Shown here piece after piece: positions 12,540-23,204 of a DNA stretch of 38,885 nt. Below the pieces are notes generated by a model. That model worked only from the letters and a program-made list of their open reading frames with translations, made no database searches and was not told the DNA's origin. The stretch covers positions 1 to 38,885 of the forward strand of contig JAAMPI010000405.1 of assembly GCA_013054445.1 (NCBI GenBank), given 5' to 3'. The translations under genes were made by a program, and so were the position numbers. Within the stretch, counting starts at the first letter, position 1. Each line of letters opens with the position of its first letter. Source of the DNA: Cudoniella acicularis. Taxonomy: Eukaryota > Ascomycota > Leotiomycetes > Helotiales > Helotiaceae.

Positions 12540-13886
12540 TGTGAAGGTTGAATCGACTAATGGCCCGGTGTTGAGAGAATTTTGATAATGTTTGTTGACT
12601 CTTCCGTCATAGAGGCGGGGAGATCTCGATAGAACGAGTGGATAGAGAGTCGGACAGGCTCTGCTGGCAAGACCTTCTGACTAGACTGTCGTATTAGAAG
12701 AACGAGTTGTGATGTATATTCCAACCGGCTTCCTCAAGACCCTCAGACTCAACGAGGAACTGCTCTTGAAAATTTGCATGTAACATAGATACTGGAGCAA
12801 AAAATAAATCAACGAAATATTGTACATAACTGATGATTTTGTCTATTCAAGTGATGAAAATGTGACCGAGCCCTGGAGATGGGGAAATTTGAAGGGGAGA
12901 ACCGCCCCTGGGTTTTGTTGTCTGGTGCATCGCTCGCGGCCCGCTTGACGAGGTCTGTGACCCGTTGGAGCATTTATTTGCAATTTCGAAAGTCGAGATA
13001 CAGTAGTAGGTAGATACTGTATATGAAGGCAGTATCTAGCTAGGTAGGTTGGACATTGCAGGTGCAAATTTGCAATTCGACCTTGACCTCTGAAGCCGGC
13101 CGGAATATTGATCTTCCGAGTCCCGAGCCCGACCCCGAAATCCCCAATGCCTCCACCTGCAGTCGACAGCAGCAATCTTCTTCCTATCATGCGTTCCTGA
13201 ACCCTTTCTATTGCAACCTTCTCGGCCTCGAATATATCTGCGCCATCTCTTACGAACCCTTATCCAGCCTCGAGAATGGCCATGTCCAGGAGCTTGGCAG
13301 AGCAGCTCAACGGCAGTGGAGACTCCAAACCTTTTCATTCGCCTCATAATGGATGGGAGATGGAAGTGGTCAGGAGCATTGTATGAAGCGGCAGAGGGTG
13401 GCAGAACTATGCGACCCCATTTTAACCACCGCTTCGAGTCTGCGAACCAAGTCCATGCGAAATTGTTTACGGGGTACAGCCAATAAAGAAAGTCATAGCA
13501 CTAGCAAGGGCACACCGTTGAGCGCGTCACTTAATCCTAATCGGGCAGTCGGCACGTGTTGTTTTGATGTACCTCCGTAGAGAAAAGGGGCACGTCTGCT
13601 TCTCGATTGGAGCCCCACTCTAGAATGTCTCGAACTAATATCCAATGCCTCCAATCAATATTCCATGCCGTTAACTAATATTCAGTGTCTCCAACGGTGA
13701 ATCCCCCGATATTTATGTGAGAGGGTTCTGTATTCCTGTCTTGGTAGATATTTTGCTTTTCTTCTAATATTAGGGGCTTGAGGCGTTAGTAGTTGAATGT
13801 TTGATTGATTCCTCCAACCCTCTCAAACAATACCATTTTAATTTTTTCATCCCCTCCATTATTGCAGAATACGGGCAGCTATCGCG
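12540..13886. other. Intergenic interval with a possible coding relic
   Basis: No complete gene. A small frame starts at the ATG at 13275 (36 codons, 'SKPFHSPHNGWEMEVVRSI') and ends at a TGA at 13383. Immediately downstream another frame reads protein-like ('KRQRVAELCDPILTTASSL') to about 13580. The two frames are offset by what would be an 8-nt insertion, so this may be the 5' remnant of a lost gene, but no family is recognised. The last 150 bases are probably the promoter of the next gene. Confidence 0.25.
13633..13692. repeat. Three-copy 20-bp tandem repeat
   Basis: Three consecutive degenerate 20-mers (consensus AAYYAATATYCARTGCCTCC) cover 13633-13652, 13653-13672 and 13673-13692, about 195 bases upstream of the fusion gene. 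A small direct repeat in a promoter region; function unknown. Confidence 0.75.
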
Positions 13887-16609
13887 ATGGATCCTCTTTC
13901 TAGCCATATTCTGCCCCTCTATGCCGTCCTCGAAGCTAGCCGCGCCAATTTCGCATTTGTCACCTTGAAAGCATGCCCTGATCTCCAATCACTAGTCATT
14001 TTTCTTTCGGAATTCCTCAAACTTGTTTTCGCCTGCATTTTTCTACAACTGTTTGGGGATGGAATTGGGATACTGGGGAAAAAATTTACAAGAGGGGGCT
14101 TGAGGGAAATCCTTGGAGCAGCAATCCCAGCAACGTTGTACCGTAACCAGCCTTTTCCTTTGTCCCTTCCCCCCAGCTTCCTATTCCAGGTAATCTGGGT
14201 GATTCACTCCCTTGGCTCCGCTCCTCTCTCCCTCCACCTTAAAAAACGTGGCGCTAATTTGTTGAAGTGGTCAACAACCTCTTATATCTACATGTGCTAC
14301 CGACTTCTTCTCCAATCGTTCTTCAAGCCTCCGTGCTTGCCAAGATACCAGCAACTGCTATACTCCACCACTTCTGGATCAAGAAACAAGGGAACGTTTA
14401 CGCCTGGAGCTCCATGGGATGGCTTACACTCGGTTTACTTCTATTCAACCTTCCAGTGGAAGACATAAATGGCGCCTCGTGGTGGCACGTTCCGGCAGCT
14501 GGGGCAGGCATGGCTCTTCTTTCCGCTCTTGCGAGTGTCTCAAGCCAGACATTGATAAAAGATGCCTCTCTTTGGGAATGGCAAATATGGATCTGTGGAT
14601 GGGGAACTATTCTATCTGCGCTGTCCTATCCCGTTACATCGTTGTGGACGACGAAGATAGCTACCAAAGACCTTGAAGTGATTGGCCCTTACAGAACGGA
14701 TATCGAACTCACAATTCTCACAATTCTTTCGGCGGTTCTTGGGACAGTAGTGGCGATGATTCTTATGCATAAAGATAGTCTATCAAAATCGGTCGGCTCG
14801 TCAGCAAGCCTGTTTGCAACCGCAATTCTTCAATTCGTGATATTCCCTGAGGAGAGCCTTTCCCAACTCACGGTACCGATGGTTACTGGCGGATGTCTTA
14901 TCATGGTAGCAACCTGGATATATAATTCGTATAAGGATCAGCCTGTAACTGGGTATCGCTTGTTAGATTCTGAGCCTAAACTTGTTGCTCTGGAAGAGTC
15001 AAGCCAAGGTGATTTCGAAAAGGATGTTTCTCTAGAGGAAGAGCAGTCAGCAGGTGCCCTCGAAGATCCAAGCCAACAGGAGTTCGAAAAGAACGATCCG
15101 CTGAAAGAAGAGCTGCCGGCAGTCATAGCACCGATTTCGACTATGTCTTTTATCGTTGATGCTTTTAGTTGTGGTTTTTTGCCCGAGCCAACACTTAAAG
15201 CATGGGCGTCCATGATCATTTTCATACCACTCACTTTAATACCAAGCTTCTTAAACTTCTGGTCGACACATCCTCGAACCGCAAAACTTTACCCAACATC
15301 ATACCTTGACGGCATCCGAGGATTCGCAGCTTTCTTTGTGTTTATCAACCACTCTGTCTATGAATGGTATCCTAAATCGTTCCGCGGCTGGGATGGAAAA
15401 GGAGAATCAAGGCTCATTCAATTCCCCTGGGTCCGGCTAATCATCAGCGGCCATTCAATGGTCTGCATATTCTTTGTCGTTTCAGGATTCTCAATTTCGT
15501 ACAAACCACTGAAGCTGCTTCTAAAGGGGGACATGAAAAACGTCCTCTCTGCAGCGGCTTCTTTCACCTTCCGACGACACATGCGACTCTACCTCCCGAT
15601 TGTGGGCGTATCATTTTTCATGATGATAGCAGCGCACAACGGGCTTTACGAGAAGGGAAATGGTTCGGATGTTCCGATCTACCCGACATTCTTTGAACAG
15701 ACCTACTACTGGATAGTTGCGCTGGCTCAATATGCCAATCCTTTCAGGCCTATCGATCTTGGGGGTCTTGTTAGAGATGCTCTTGCCTATGATCGGAACT
15801 TGTGGACGATTCCAGTCGAATTCCGGGGCTCGGTAGCTGTGTTTCTGGTATTAATCTTACTGTCGCAATTCACTCTTAAGCGCAGGTTAATTTTGATGGG
15901 CTTGATCATATGCTATTGTCTCTCCACAGGCTTCTGGGATGTCTTCCTTTTCTTGGCAGGTGTGTTTGTAGCTGAGTTACACTTCTTGCGTGGACAAGCC
16001 ACTCAGCTTAACCCCGACAAAGATCTTACAAAATCTCTCTTCTCGAGTACAGATATTGGCATCAATATATTCTGGTTTCTCAACTTCGTATTCGCAACCT
16101 TTCTACTAAGCATGCCCGGCTCTCCCATCTACGGAGGCTTCCACTACGACACACTCTGGAGCTGGACTCCATCAGAGTACTATCTTGGGCCACACCAGGG
16201 AAAATTCTGGCCCTCAATCGGAGCCGTTTACTTCGTACTCACCATCGACAATGCGGCATTCTTGCAAACACTCTTTACGAATCGCTTGGCGCTTTATTTG
16301 GGACGGATTTCATTCTCGTTGTATATTGTTCATGGGACCATCTTGAGAACTTTGGGGAGGCATGTGGTGTGGAGGACTCTGAATTGGGCGGGAAGAGATA
16401 CGCTATTTCATTATGCACTGGGCGTGGCAGTGGGGTTCGCGGTTGTTCTTGGAGTTACAATTTGGGCGGCGGATTTGGCGACTAGGTTGTTTGATGAGAG
16501 GGCTGTGATGATGGCGAAATGGTTTTATGATTGGCTTTTGGAGACTGAAAAGGATGCGGGTAGAGGAAGTTTATTACACGAGGTTCGGCAGCCAGAACCT
16601 AAAAGGTAA
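13887..16609 (+). CDS. Nucleotide-sugar transporter-like protein fused to acyltransferase-3
   Basis: Predicted 865-residue multispanning membrane protein from two exons, 13887-14142 and 14268-16609. The 125-bp intron has donor GTAACC and branch-like GCTAAT, and splicing rebuilds the transporter motif 'PATLYLVNNLLYL'. Residues 1-~310 resemble the SLC35A-type nucleotide-sugar transporter family (Golgi/ER antiporters of UDP- or CMP-sugars). A soluble acidic linker (~311-375) contains a 23-residue tandem duplication. Residues ~430-830 form an acyltransferase-3 domain: 'LDGIRGFAAFFVFINHS' with the conserved His447, 'FFVVSGFSI' (487-495), 'FRRHMRLYLP' (520-529) and 'NLWTIPVEF' (596-604). AT3 proteins move acyl groups, often acetyl, onto sugars. 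The frame is open with no stop between halves, so one polypeptide is expected. Inference: a Golgi protein coupling sugar-nucleotide import with glycan O-acylation. A hidden intron in the linker is the main uncertainty. Confidence 0.82.
14987..15124 (+). repeat. Tandem duplication encoding the inter-domain linker
   Basis: Two adjacent 69-nt units encode related 23-residue acidic segments (residues 326-348 'ALEESSQGDFEKDVSL...' and 349-371 'ALEDPSQQEFEKNDPL...'). They lie exactly between the transporter half and the acyltransferase half, and the spacing 'FEK' followed by an acidic/Leu stretch is kept. The length is an exact multiple of three, so the frame is preserved. Confidence 0.8.
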
Positions 16610-17212
16610 TCTGATAATGCTTTGTAAATTTATATCAAATACATTTTAGATACCATTTCATAGCATGTCATTATTGGTAACGAGATTGAAAAGTGTTGGT
16701 TCCTTCCCTCACTCACCAGACACCTTTGTATTCCACCACATTGGCGTGTACAGTGATATTATGAGCAAATTCACTTTTGAGTAATCTATCCACCTTGAAA
16801 AATCATTGCCCACCACATCACTACATTTCGTGTGTTTCAGCCGGGGTGTATTGTCACCTTATCAATGCCACAGGATGCTGTCCCACGCAACCCCCGTGCC
16901 CCTTTTTCAACATCGCGCAGCACAAGCCGATTTTTCGCACAGCCACGAATATGGCCAAAGAATAGAGAGGGATTACCCTCGGCGTGCCCAAAGCCATATG
17001 GGGAAAAGCCATTTTCTGGATCTCTTTTAATGAGCTGGTTTCTCAGAGAAGTGTTGGGGAGGTGGTCATATCGTTGTGAACACGATGATGCCGGTAGCCT
17101 ATCAACAGCGACGCTAGAACTAAGCGAAAAACGTGCCTCGGCTCAAAACACGTCTCTGGATCCAAAACACAATTCTGAAGCAACGCAAGAGGAACTTTTG
17201 CCCACATCAAGA
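16610..17212. other. Intergenic interval before the alpha/beta hydrolase
   Basis: No gene supported. Plus-strand open frames at 16777-17407 are motif-free and overlap the 5' region of the hydrolase gene. Expected to hold the terminator of the fusion gene and the promoter of the hydrolase. Confidence 0.4.
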
Positions 17213-18709
17213 ATGTCTGGAGCTGCTCCGTATGTTTCCCCTTGCTCGTGCGTCTTCACCATGCTCACAAGAAGAACAGTGAACCTCGGCCGTCGGTGGC
17301 CGATATCCTGGCTCATCCCACATACCCCGATACGATATGGGATCTCACACCGACCCAAAAAGGACAGCTCGCTGTTGCGGCTGGAAGAGGCGGCCCGTTC
17401 AACATAGATTGGGAAGTTCATGGACATGGAGATATAAAACTTGTTGTATGCCTACTCCATCTTAATATTTTGATATCACGTGATTAACATATTATATAGT
17501 GGATCATGGGATTAGGCACGAATAAGGTACGCCCTAGACTGGATGCGCATTATCAAGAGGTCGCTGACTGTATTTAAGACTGCTTGGCAAAGACAAACTC
17601 TTTCTTTCGGACATGATGAAGGAGACAAGTATTCATCCTTGATCTTTGATAATCGAGGCACGTCACGTGATCTATAATCTCAAATCCTCACCCTTCAAAA
17701 AGTCCTCCAGCTGCAGAGAGTGGAGGATTCTTAGTTTCCAGACTTTTATTCGAGGCTTTTTTTTTTGTCTGAGCAGCTCTTATATCCACGCACAATTGCT
17801 AACACTACCTAGGAATGGGCAAATCCGACAAACCACTCCTCCGCTATTCGACCAGCGAGATGGCTAAAGATCTGGTCGAGCTCCTCGATCATCTAGACTG
17901 GACAGCTCCACACCAGTTGAATGTCTCCGGTGTTTCAATGGGCGGAATGATTTGCCAAGAACTCGTACTTCCCCCTTCCTTTGTCTCCTAGGTCTCCTCA
18001 CCTCAAGCTTCGCGGTCCTCCAATATCCATCTTACTTTCTAATTTTACCGCCTCAAGCCCACCACTAACATCACCTCAGGCCCTCTTAATCCCCGAGCGA
18101 ATCTGCTCTCTAAACCTAATCTCCACAGCCGCACAAATCGAAAACACCACCACCTGGCTGGAAAACGTGCGGACACGAGTAAACATGTTCATCCCGAAAT
18201 CGCTCGACCGCTCCATCACCGACGCAGCCCACATGCTCTTCAGCGATGCCTGGCTCTCCCGCCCCGACGACACCATCGTACCCACCGCCTCCACGCCTCT
18301 AGTCAAGCTCCCCCCTCACGGCCACTACAGGATGTACAGCACGAACTACGAGCGCTTTGCTGCTCAAGAGCTCAATAAGCGATTAAACCGCGAGACATTT
18401 CCTACCAAGGGGTTCCTGTTGCAGGCTATTGCGGCAGGCTGGCATTATAAGAGTGCGGAGGATTTGAAGCTGTTGGCGGATAAGGTGGGACGGGGACGTA
18501 TTAGTGTGGTGCATGGGACGAAGGATAATATGATTTCGGTTCCTCATGGTAGAAAGCTGATTGAGATGTTGGAGCCTGGGACGGCGGAGATTAAAGAGGG
18601 CGCTGGGCATGTTTTTATGCTTGAGGAGTGGAAGTGGCATAATGAATTGGTTGTTAAGATGGCGGAAAAGGGTTTGGCGTTGAATGCTGAGGAGGCGAAG
18701 AATGCATAG
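17213..18709 (+). CDS. Alpha/beta-hydrolase fold protein (six exons)
   Basis: Likely cytosolic serine hydrolase of 356 residues; the substrate is unknown. Exons: 17213-17229, 17280-17445, 17500-17526, 17579-17657, 17813-17964 and 18080-18709. The first exon is only 17 nt (MSGAAP) and is followed by a textbook GTATGT donor; the third is 27 nt and encodes 'WIMGLGTNK'. All joins keep frame and rebuild the family core: '[22 protein letters not shown]', '[14 protein letters not shown]', nucleophile motif 'GVSMGG' (Ser138), acid 'VHGTKDN' (Asp296) and '[12 protein letters not shown]' (His324). Intron 4 (17658-17812) needs a GC donor (G|GCACGT) to keep the conserved 'DNRGMG' spacing. The alternative GT donor at 17667 would insert three residues. 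The gene converges on N-myristoyltransferase, with 186 bases between the stop codons. Exon 6 is the most certain part. Confidence 0.85.
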
Positions 18710-18895
18710 AGGTAAGGAGATTACTGGTTTAGGTATTGTTAGATACCAAGAGAGGGAGGGGTAGCAAGGTTTCGAGAGCATTTCAGAGAGAATTTTAATA
18801 TCGTAGAATACGATTCACTTTGCCAATTGATCATTTGCATTTTACTCCTTTTTGGTTTGCGCATGGCTTACTTCTCCCTTTTCCATCATAAAACG

Positions 18896-20691
18896 TTACA
18901 ACATAACAACTCCAACTCCACTGCCATTCTCATCAACGTTGTTTCGGGCATCCACGCCTCCAGCGATTGGATTCGCATTATAATTGTATAAGTAAAAATG
19001 CAATTGTCCATCGCCACCACCAAATTTTTGCTGCTCCAAAAACAGAGAATTGTCCATCAAGGTCAGGGCATTGAAGACGTCAAACTTAAAGCGTTTTGCA
19101 AGGATGAGTGCGTCGTTTACAAGAGCGTTTAAACGCACTTTGAGGTCATTTTTGGTGAAGTCGGGGAAGAAAACTGTTTCGGTAGCGTAATAGTAGAGGT
19201 AGGCGGCTCGGATGTTGTTGTGTTTATCGTGGTTGAGGACCGTGGATTCGAGGCAGTAGAAGGAGAAGAAATCGTAGATCTTGTGAGTGGTTGGATCCTG
19301 GAATCCTATTAGATTGATTTGCGTCTAATGAGAACGCGGTACTTACCTCGACAACATAAGACCAGATAACCTGCTCTTCTAGGTCGTGTTTTCTGTGAAG
19401 CATCCAGTACTCGATTTCTTCTTTCGTAAACTCTGGAGCCATATCAAACCTCGCCATGTAACGGGACAACAAGTCAAGGACAGCGTCAACATCCTTGGGT
19501 TCCATAGGACGAAGTCCCTTGGTGGCTGTCTGCTCCGGCAGTTGGTACTTTCGAACTTGGTACTGAGGCTTGCTTCCTTTGGGCAAGGGACTGAATCCGA
19601 CGTCGTTGAGCTTCTGCCAATCCAATGATCTGTGGAAATATCGGCATGTGCTAATAGGTTTCGGCAAAACCACGCCAGCAGTGTAGATAGCTTGGAAAAC
19701 ACTCTTAAGGTAACAGCGTCGCGTGATTTCTTTAATGAGCACAGGCGTCAACCGCTTTGATCGGAGCTTCTTGTGGATGACAAGGAAATTGACCTCCGAG
19801 GCATTCAGAACATTTTCTCGGACGCGTAATTTGAAGGGTATCGCTGAGATGAAGGCTACGAGCTTTCTTGATTCAGTAGCCCGTACTCCAACATGCCACT
19901 CTTTTTGCCAACCAGGAGAAAGTAGTGCCCTAAACGAGTAAGCTTCAGTCAAATCCAAAAACCGAGGAGTCTTACCATTTCAGGAATGATTTTGAATAGT
20001 TGAAGCGGAACATAGCCTCGTCGTCTTCGACATAATGACCATAAAGCAGTTCGAACACTTCCTTCAACTCATCCTCGCTCGTCATATCCATCGTCACCCA
20101 CTCGAAACCTTCTGCCATGGGGTATGGCTCTTTGCGAACTTGATCAACATCAATCTCCTTGAAAGGGCCCTCTTTTTCGACCTTCTCCTTGTCACCAAGT
20201 CGGGGTACAGGTTGTGTCGCCCAAAATTTGTATGAAGCCATATCCTTAACGTTTTTCCCACTTGATGCAAGGCCTGACATTATTTCCTCCAAGCTCAACT
20301 TTTTGAAATCCTCAACGGCTTTGGCCGAAGAAACATCGCCGTCTGCCATCCCCAATTGTTGTGCCAACGCCGGGTTCATCTTCAGTATTTCGGAGATCTG
20401 CGCCTTGCTCAACCCGCTGATCGCTTTCGACGGGTCACCTTTCAAAGAACTCCCAGAAGATTCTCCTGATCCTCCGGTCAGAGCAGCCTTTATGCGCTTC
20501 TTCTTGGACTTCTTCTTCTTGGCTGCGGAGCTGGAAGCTGCTGGGCCCGCAGCAGTGGTGTCATCTTCCTCATCTTCATTGTCAGATTCGACTTTAGGGG
20601 TCGTGGAGTTCGAGGCTTTTGCTTCTTGAATGGCTTCTTCGGCTGCTTTCTGCTTGATCGCAGGGTCGTCAAGTTTAGATTCGTCCGCCAT
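18896..20691 (-). CDS. NMT1: Glycylpeptide N-tetradecanoyltransferase (N-myristoyltransferase)
   Basis: Transfers myristate from myristoyl-CoA to the N-terminal Gly of proteins; normally an essential, ribosome-associated cytosolic enzyme. Three exons: 20691-19976, 19929-19347 and 19297-18896, with introns of 46 and 49 bp (donors GTAAGA, GTAAGT). The product is 566 residues. After an acidic/Lys-rich N-terminus (Lys block at residues 58-66, as in ribosome-targeting tails of the family) come the NMT signatures: '[14 protein letters not shown]', '[20 protein letters not shown]' across intron 1, '[20 protein letters not shown]', '[22 protein letters not shown]' across intron 2, and '[15 protein letters not shown]'. 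The protein ends in Leu, whose carboxylate is the catalytic base in characterised NMTs. Start: the ATG at 20691 (MADESK) is preferred; an in-frame ATG at 20793 would add 34 low-complexity residues. Confidence 0.95.
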
Positions 20692-21338
20692 GGCTGGATT
20701 TGGTGCAGCGAGAGTGTTCGGTCGGGAGTTTTGAGGTGGGATGGCGGGGTCGCGAGACAATTTTATTGGTGGGTTCCTGCCGCTGTGGCTCAACTGGGTT
20801 GTGGCTGGTCACCTTCGAAGAATAGTCAACCAAAGTCCCTACTTTGAAGTTTGAAGTTTGAAGTCCATTACTTACCTAGGTAGATTGTTATTGACAAAGT
20901 TCAAGGAGGGACTACAAAGAGTGCCTAGGTATCAAAAAAATCTTCTGCCTCGGCTTGCAGACCCGGTTCTAAGAGGACACATTTTTGCTACTGACCCTTG
21001 CGTCCAGAAGTTTGTAACAGGTCCGAGCGCTTAGACTTGGAAATAATTCGACATCAAGTCAACTACTAATTTAAATAGTTTTAATTCTATCACACGAATA
21101 TCTTAGAGCTAGGGTTTTAGATCCGTGTTTTCAATAGTCTTTTCAACAAAGGTGTTGAGTTTTGGCAAAGCTCTCTCTAGAAGTAGGAGGTACCTTATGT
21201 AGGCCATATAACCTAACTCGTCATGGATTAACACCGCATGATTTTCATGGTTTGGAAGCAACCGTAGTTACCATACTGGAAAGTTGTGGATATCATATAT
21301 TGGTCTATTTCTACGATAAGCTGTGTGGTCTCTTAAAC
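20692..21338. other. Intergenic interval between NMT and the ABHD12-like gene
   Basis: Probable NMT promoter and 5' leader next to the 3' flank of the ABHD12-like gene. It contains three perfect TTTGAAG units (20843-20863). No gene is supported. Confidence 0.5.
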
Positions 21339-22761
21339 TTACAGCAATGGTAACAATCCCCCATCATCAAGGCCAAAAGCCTTCAGGGCAGCTAGTGAGA
21401 CAGTCGCATATGTCAAAATTCTGCTGTGATCTGATATTTGTCATTAATATGAGTTGCACATTATCACGGGGTTTGACTCACGTCCATAGGCAACAATCTG
21501 TTCTCGGATAATCTTCTGTCCGCCAGCTTTCCAAGTACTGATGAATCCACCGTCGCCGGTTTCAACTGTTGCGCGTGCTTTCATTTTTTCCAGCAAAAAA
21601 GCTTCCATGCCAACTTCGCTAGTGGCATTCGCGGCGGCAATGAATAAACCTTCAGCCTGAGCCCATGGAATTTCGTAGTCATCTTTAGAATGAATAATAA
21701 AAAGTCGAACGTTTTTGCTCACTCGAACAAAATTAGCTAGTCGAGTCGCCGATGGCCATTTATCTACCACGTAGCTATCAAACAGCTTCAAAAGTGTTGG
21801 GTAGGCTTTAAGGGGTGACAAAGGCGATATCAATCCGGCAATCGAGTAGCTTGGGAGCAGATTCGAAAGGGAGGTAAAACCAGCGACAAGGACAACACCT
21901 GCAAAATCAACCCCTTCTTTGGCATAATGTTCAGCTACAGCAGTGGTGACAGCTGTTCCGAGACTTTGGCCAAAGATCACAATCCTGCTTGAAGGTACTT
22001 TTGCGATCCGAATAGCCCAGTCTACGGCTGCGATTCCGTCGATGATGAGCCCAGACTCTGTAGGAAACCCAGTGGAAAGGCCAAAACCTCGATAATCGAT
22101 TGCCAGAATGTGAATCTTTGATGTACTGCCATCAGACAGGGCGCGATAGGAATCGGTACGCCAACCTTGTGCAACACTGCCGGCATTCTTTCATTGTTAG
22201 CATCATGGTGGAGCATAGAACTTTCGCCATACCCCATGAACTAAACAAGTTAGCTGTGTATTTAAAAAGGGTGGTCTCTCTCACAATTTATGATGAGAAG
22301 TGCTTCCGGATCATCCCTAAGGAGTCGGAAAGCCGTCGTCTGCGTCATGTCTTCCGCACAACCCGAAGGCTGCTTCAAGATTTCCGACTCATGTTTAGCG
22401 TATAACCCCAAAGGTAACACATGCCAGGCGTAAATAGTCTCATGATCAGGAGTAGTGAAATTGAATGGGGTTACTTGATTCTCTGATGCAATTAGATCTG
22501 TCTAGCAAAAGAGAAAAGATGTGGTTACTTGCAAATCCGAACTGTTCCGGTTTGTTGATGTCTTGCCACCAGGCTGTGTGAAGTTTATGTGCATATAAAA
22601 CGCTGTTTACTCAACTTAGCCTTGAGCTTGGAGATATACGAAAGAACTTACTGTCTCTGAAGCCATGGATTTGTGAGTAGCATCAAAGCGAGAATATAGA
22701 AGGAAATGCTCAGAAAAAGCGTCCAGTATGCCTTCCTAAAGATTGGCGCGATGGTTGCCAT
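21339..22761 (-). CDS. ABHD12-like membrane-anchored alpha/beta hydrolase
   Basis: Predicted serine hydrolase of 395 residues. Six exons: 22761-22652, 22602-22529, 22482-22285, 22240-22233 (8 nt), 22187-21482 and 21430-21339; introns are 44-51 bp. Residues ~11-31 form one transmembrane segment, followed by 'LYAHKLHTAWWQDINKPEQFGFAK' (split by introns), the oxyanion motif 'FHGNAGSVAQGW', 'IDYRGFGLSTGFPTE', nucleophile 'FGQSLG' (Ser205), acid in 'IHSKDDYEIPW' (Asp299/300) and His366/367 in the last exon. This order matches the ABHD12/BEM46-type group, lipid hydrolases of the ER or cell surface. The 8-nt exon is required to complete FHG. The last intron (donor GTGAGT) is required to reach the catalytic His; without it translation stops at 21444 with no His. 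An in-frame ATG at 22836 would add 25 residues but 22761 fits the family start better. Confidence 0.85.
22233..22240 (-). other. Eight-nucleotide microexon of the ABHD12-like gene
   Basis: On the minus strand the order is intron ...TTGTTTAG, exon TTCATGGG, intron GTATGG.... The upstream exon ends in phase 1 (T), so the 8 nt complete Phe128 and add His129-Gly130. The next exon starts AAT GCC GGC (Asn-Ala-Gly), giving the FHGNAG oxyanion motif. Both flanking introns (44 and 45 bp) contain GCTAAC branch sites. Skipping the microexon would break the frame. Confidence 0.75.
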
Positions 22762-23204
22762 TTCCAATAATAAACTAGAAAAAGTATTAGATATTCCGTG
22801 ACGAATTCTTTGGAGCTCAGTCCAACCAAGAATCAACGCCTAGAGGATTGTTCACCCTGCCAGAAAATTGAGACTTCTCACGCGCCAGAATCGCCTCTTG
22901 AAGCTTGGATGTGGACGAGGACAATTGCTGATAAGGATGTCTGTTGGACGACCTACATGACAAAGAGATTCTGATCAAAAATCCACCGCCTCCTATCCCC
23001 TCTTCAATTCTTCACTTCCGCGTTAGAGTGAATATTCCGCGATCGACCTAGGGTTGGTTGGGGGTGCAACTCGGCTGGCGGCGACCAAAGTTTTGACGTT
23101 CCAAAAAGCTCACCTAAACTTTACATCCCACAACTTCTATACCTAGGTACCGCGACGCGTCAAAACGCAACACCATCCAAGCTGTTTGGCAGCGAGCGAT
23201 AATC
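22762..23204. promoter_or_regulatory. Shared divergent promoter of the ABHD12-like gene and SWC3
   Basis: 443 bases separate the two divergent start codons, so both promoters must lie here. No specific operator was identified. Inference from gene orientation only. Confidence 0.5.

Noticed and set aside
16832..17407. 191-codon frame upstream of and over the alpha/beta hydrolase
   Set aside because: No motif; its end overlaps, in another frame, the well-supported second exon of the hydrolase.
19379..20672. Long frames on the opposite strand or in shifted frame over NMT
   Set aside because: Shadows of the strongly supported N-myristoyltransferase exons.
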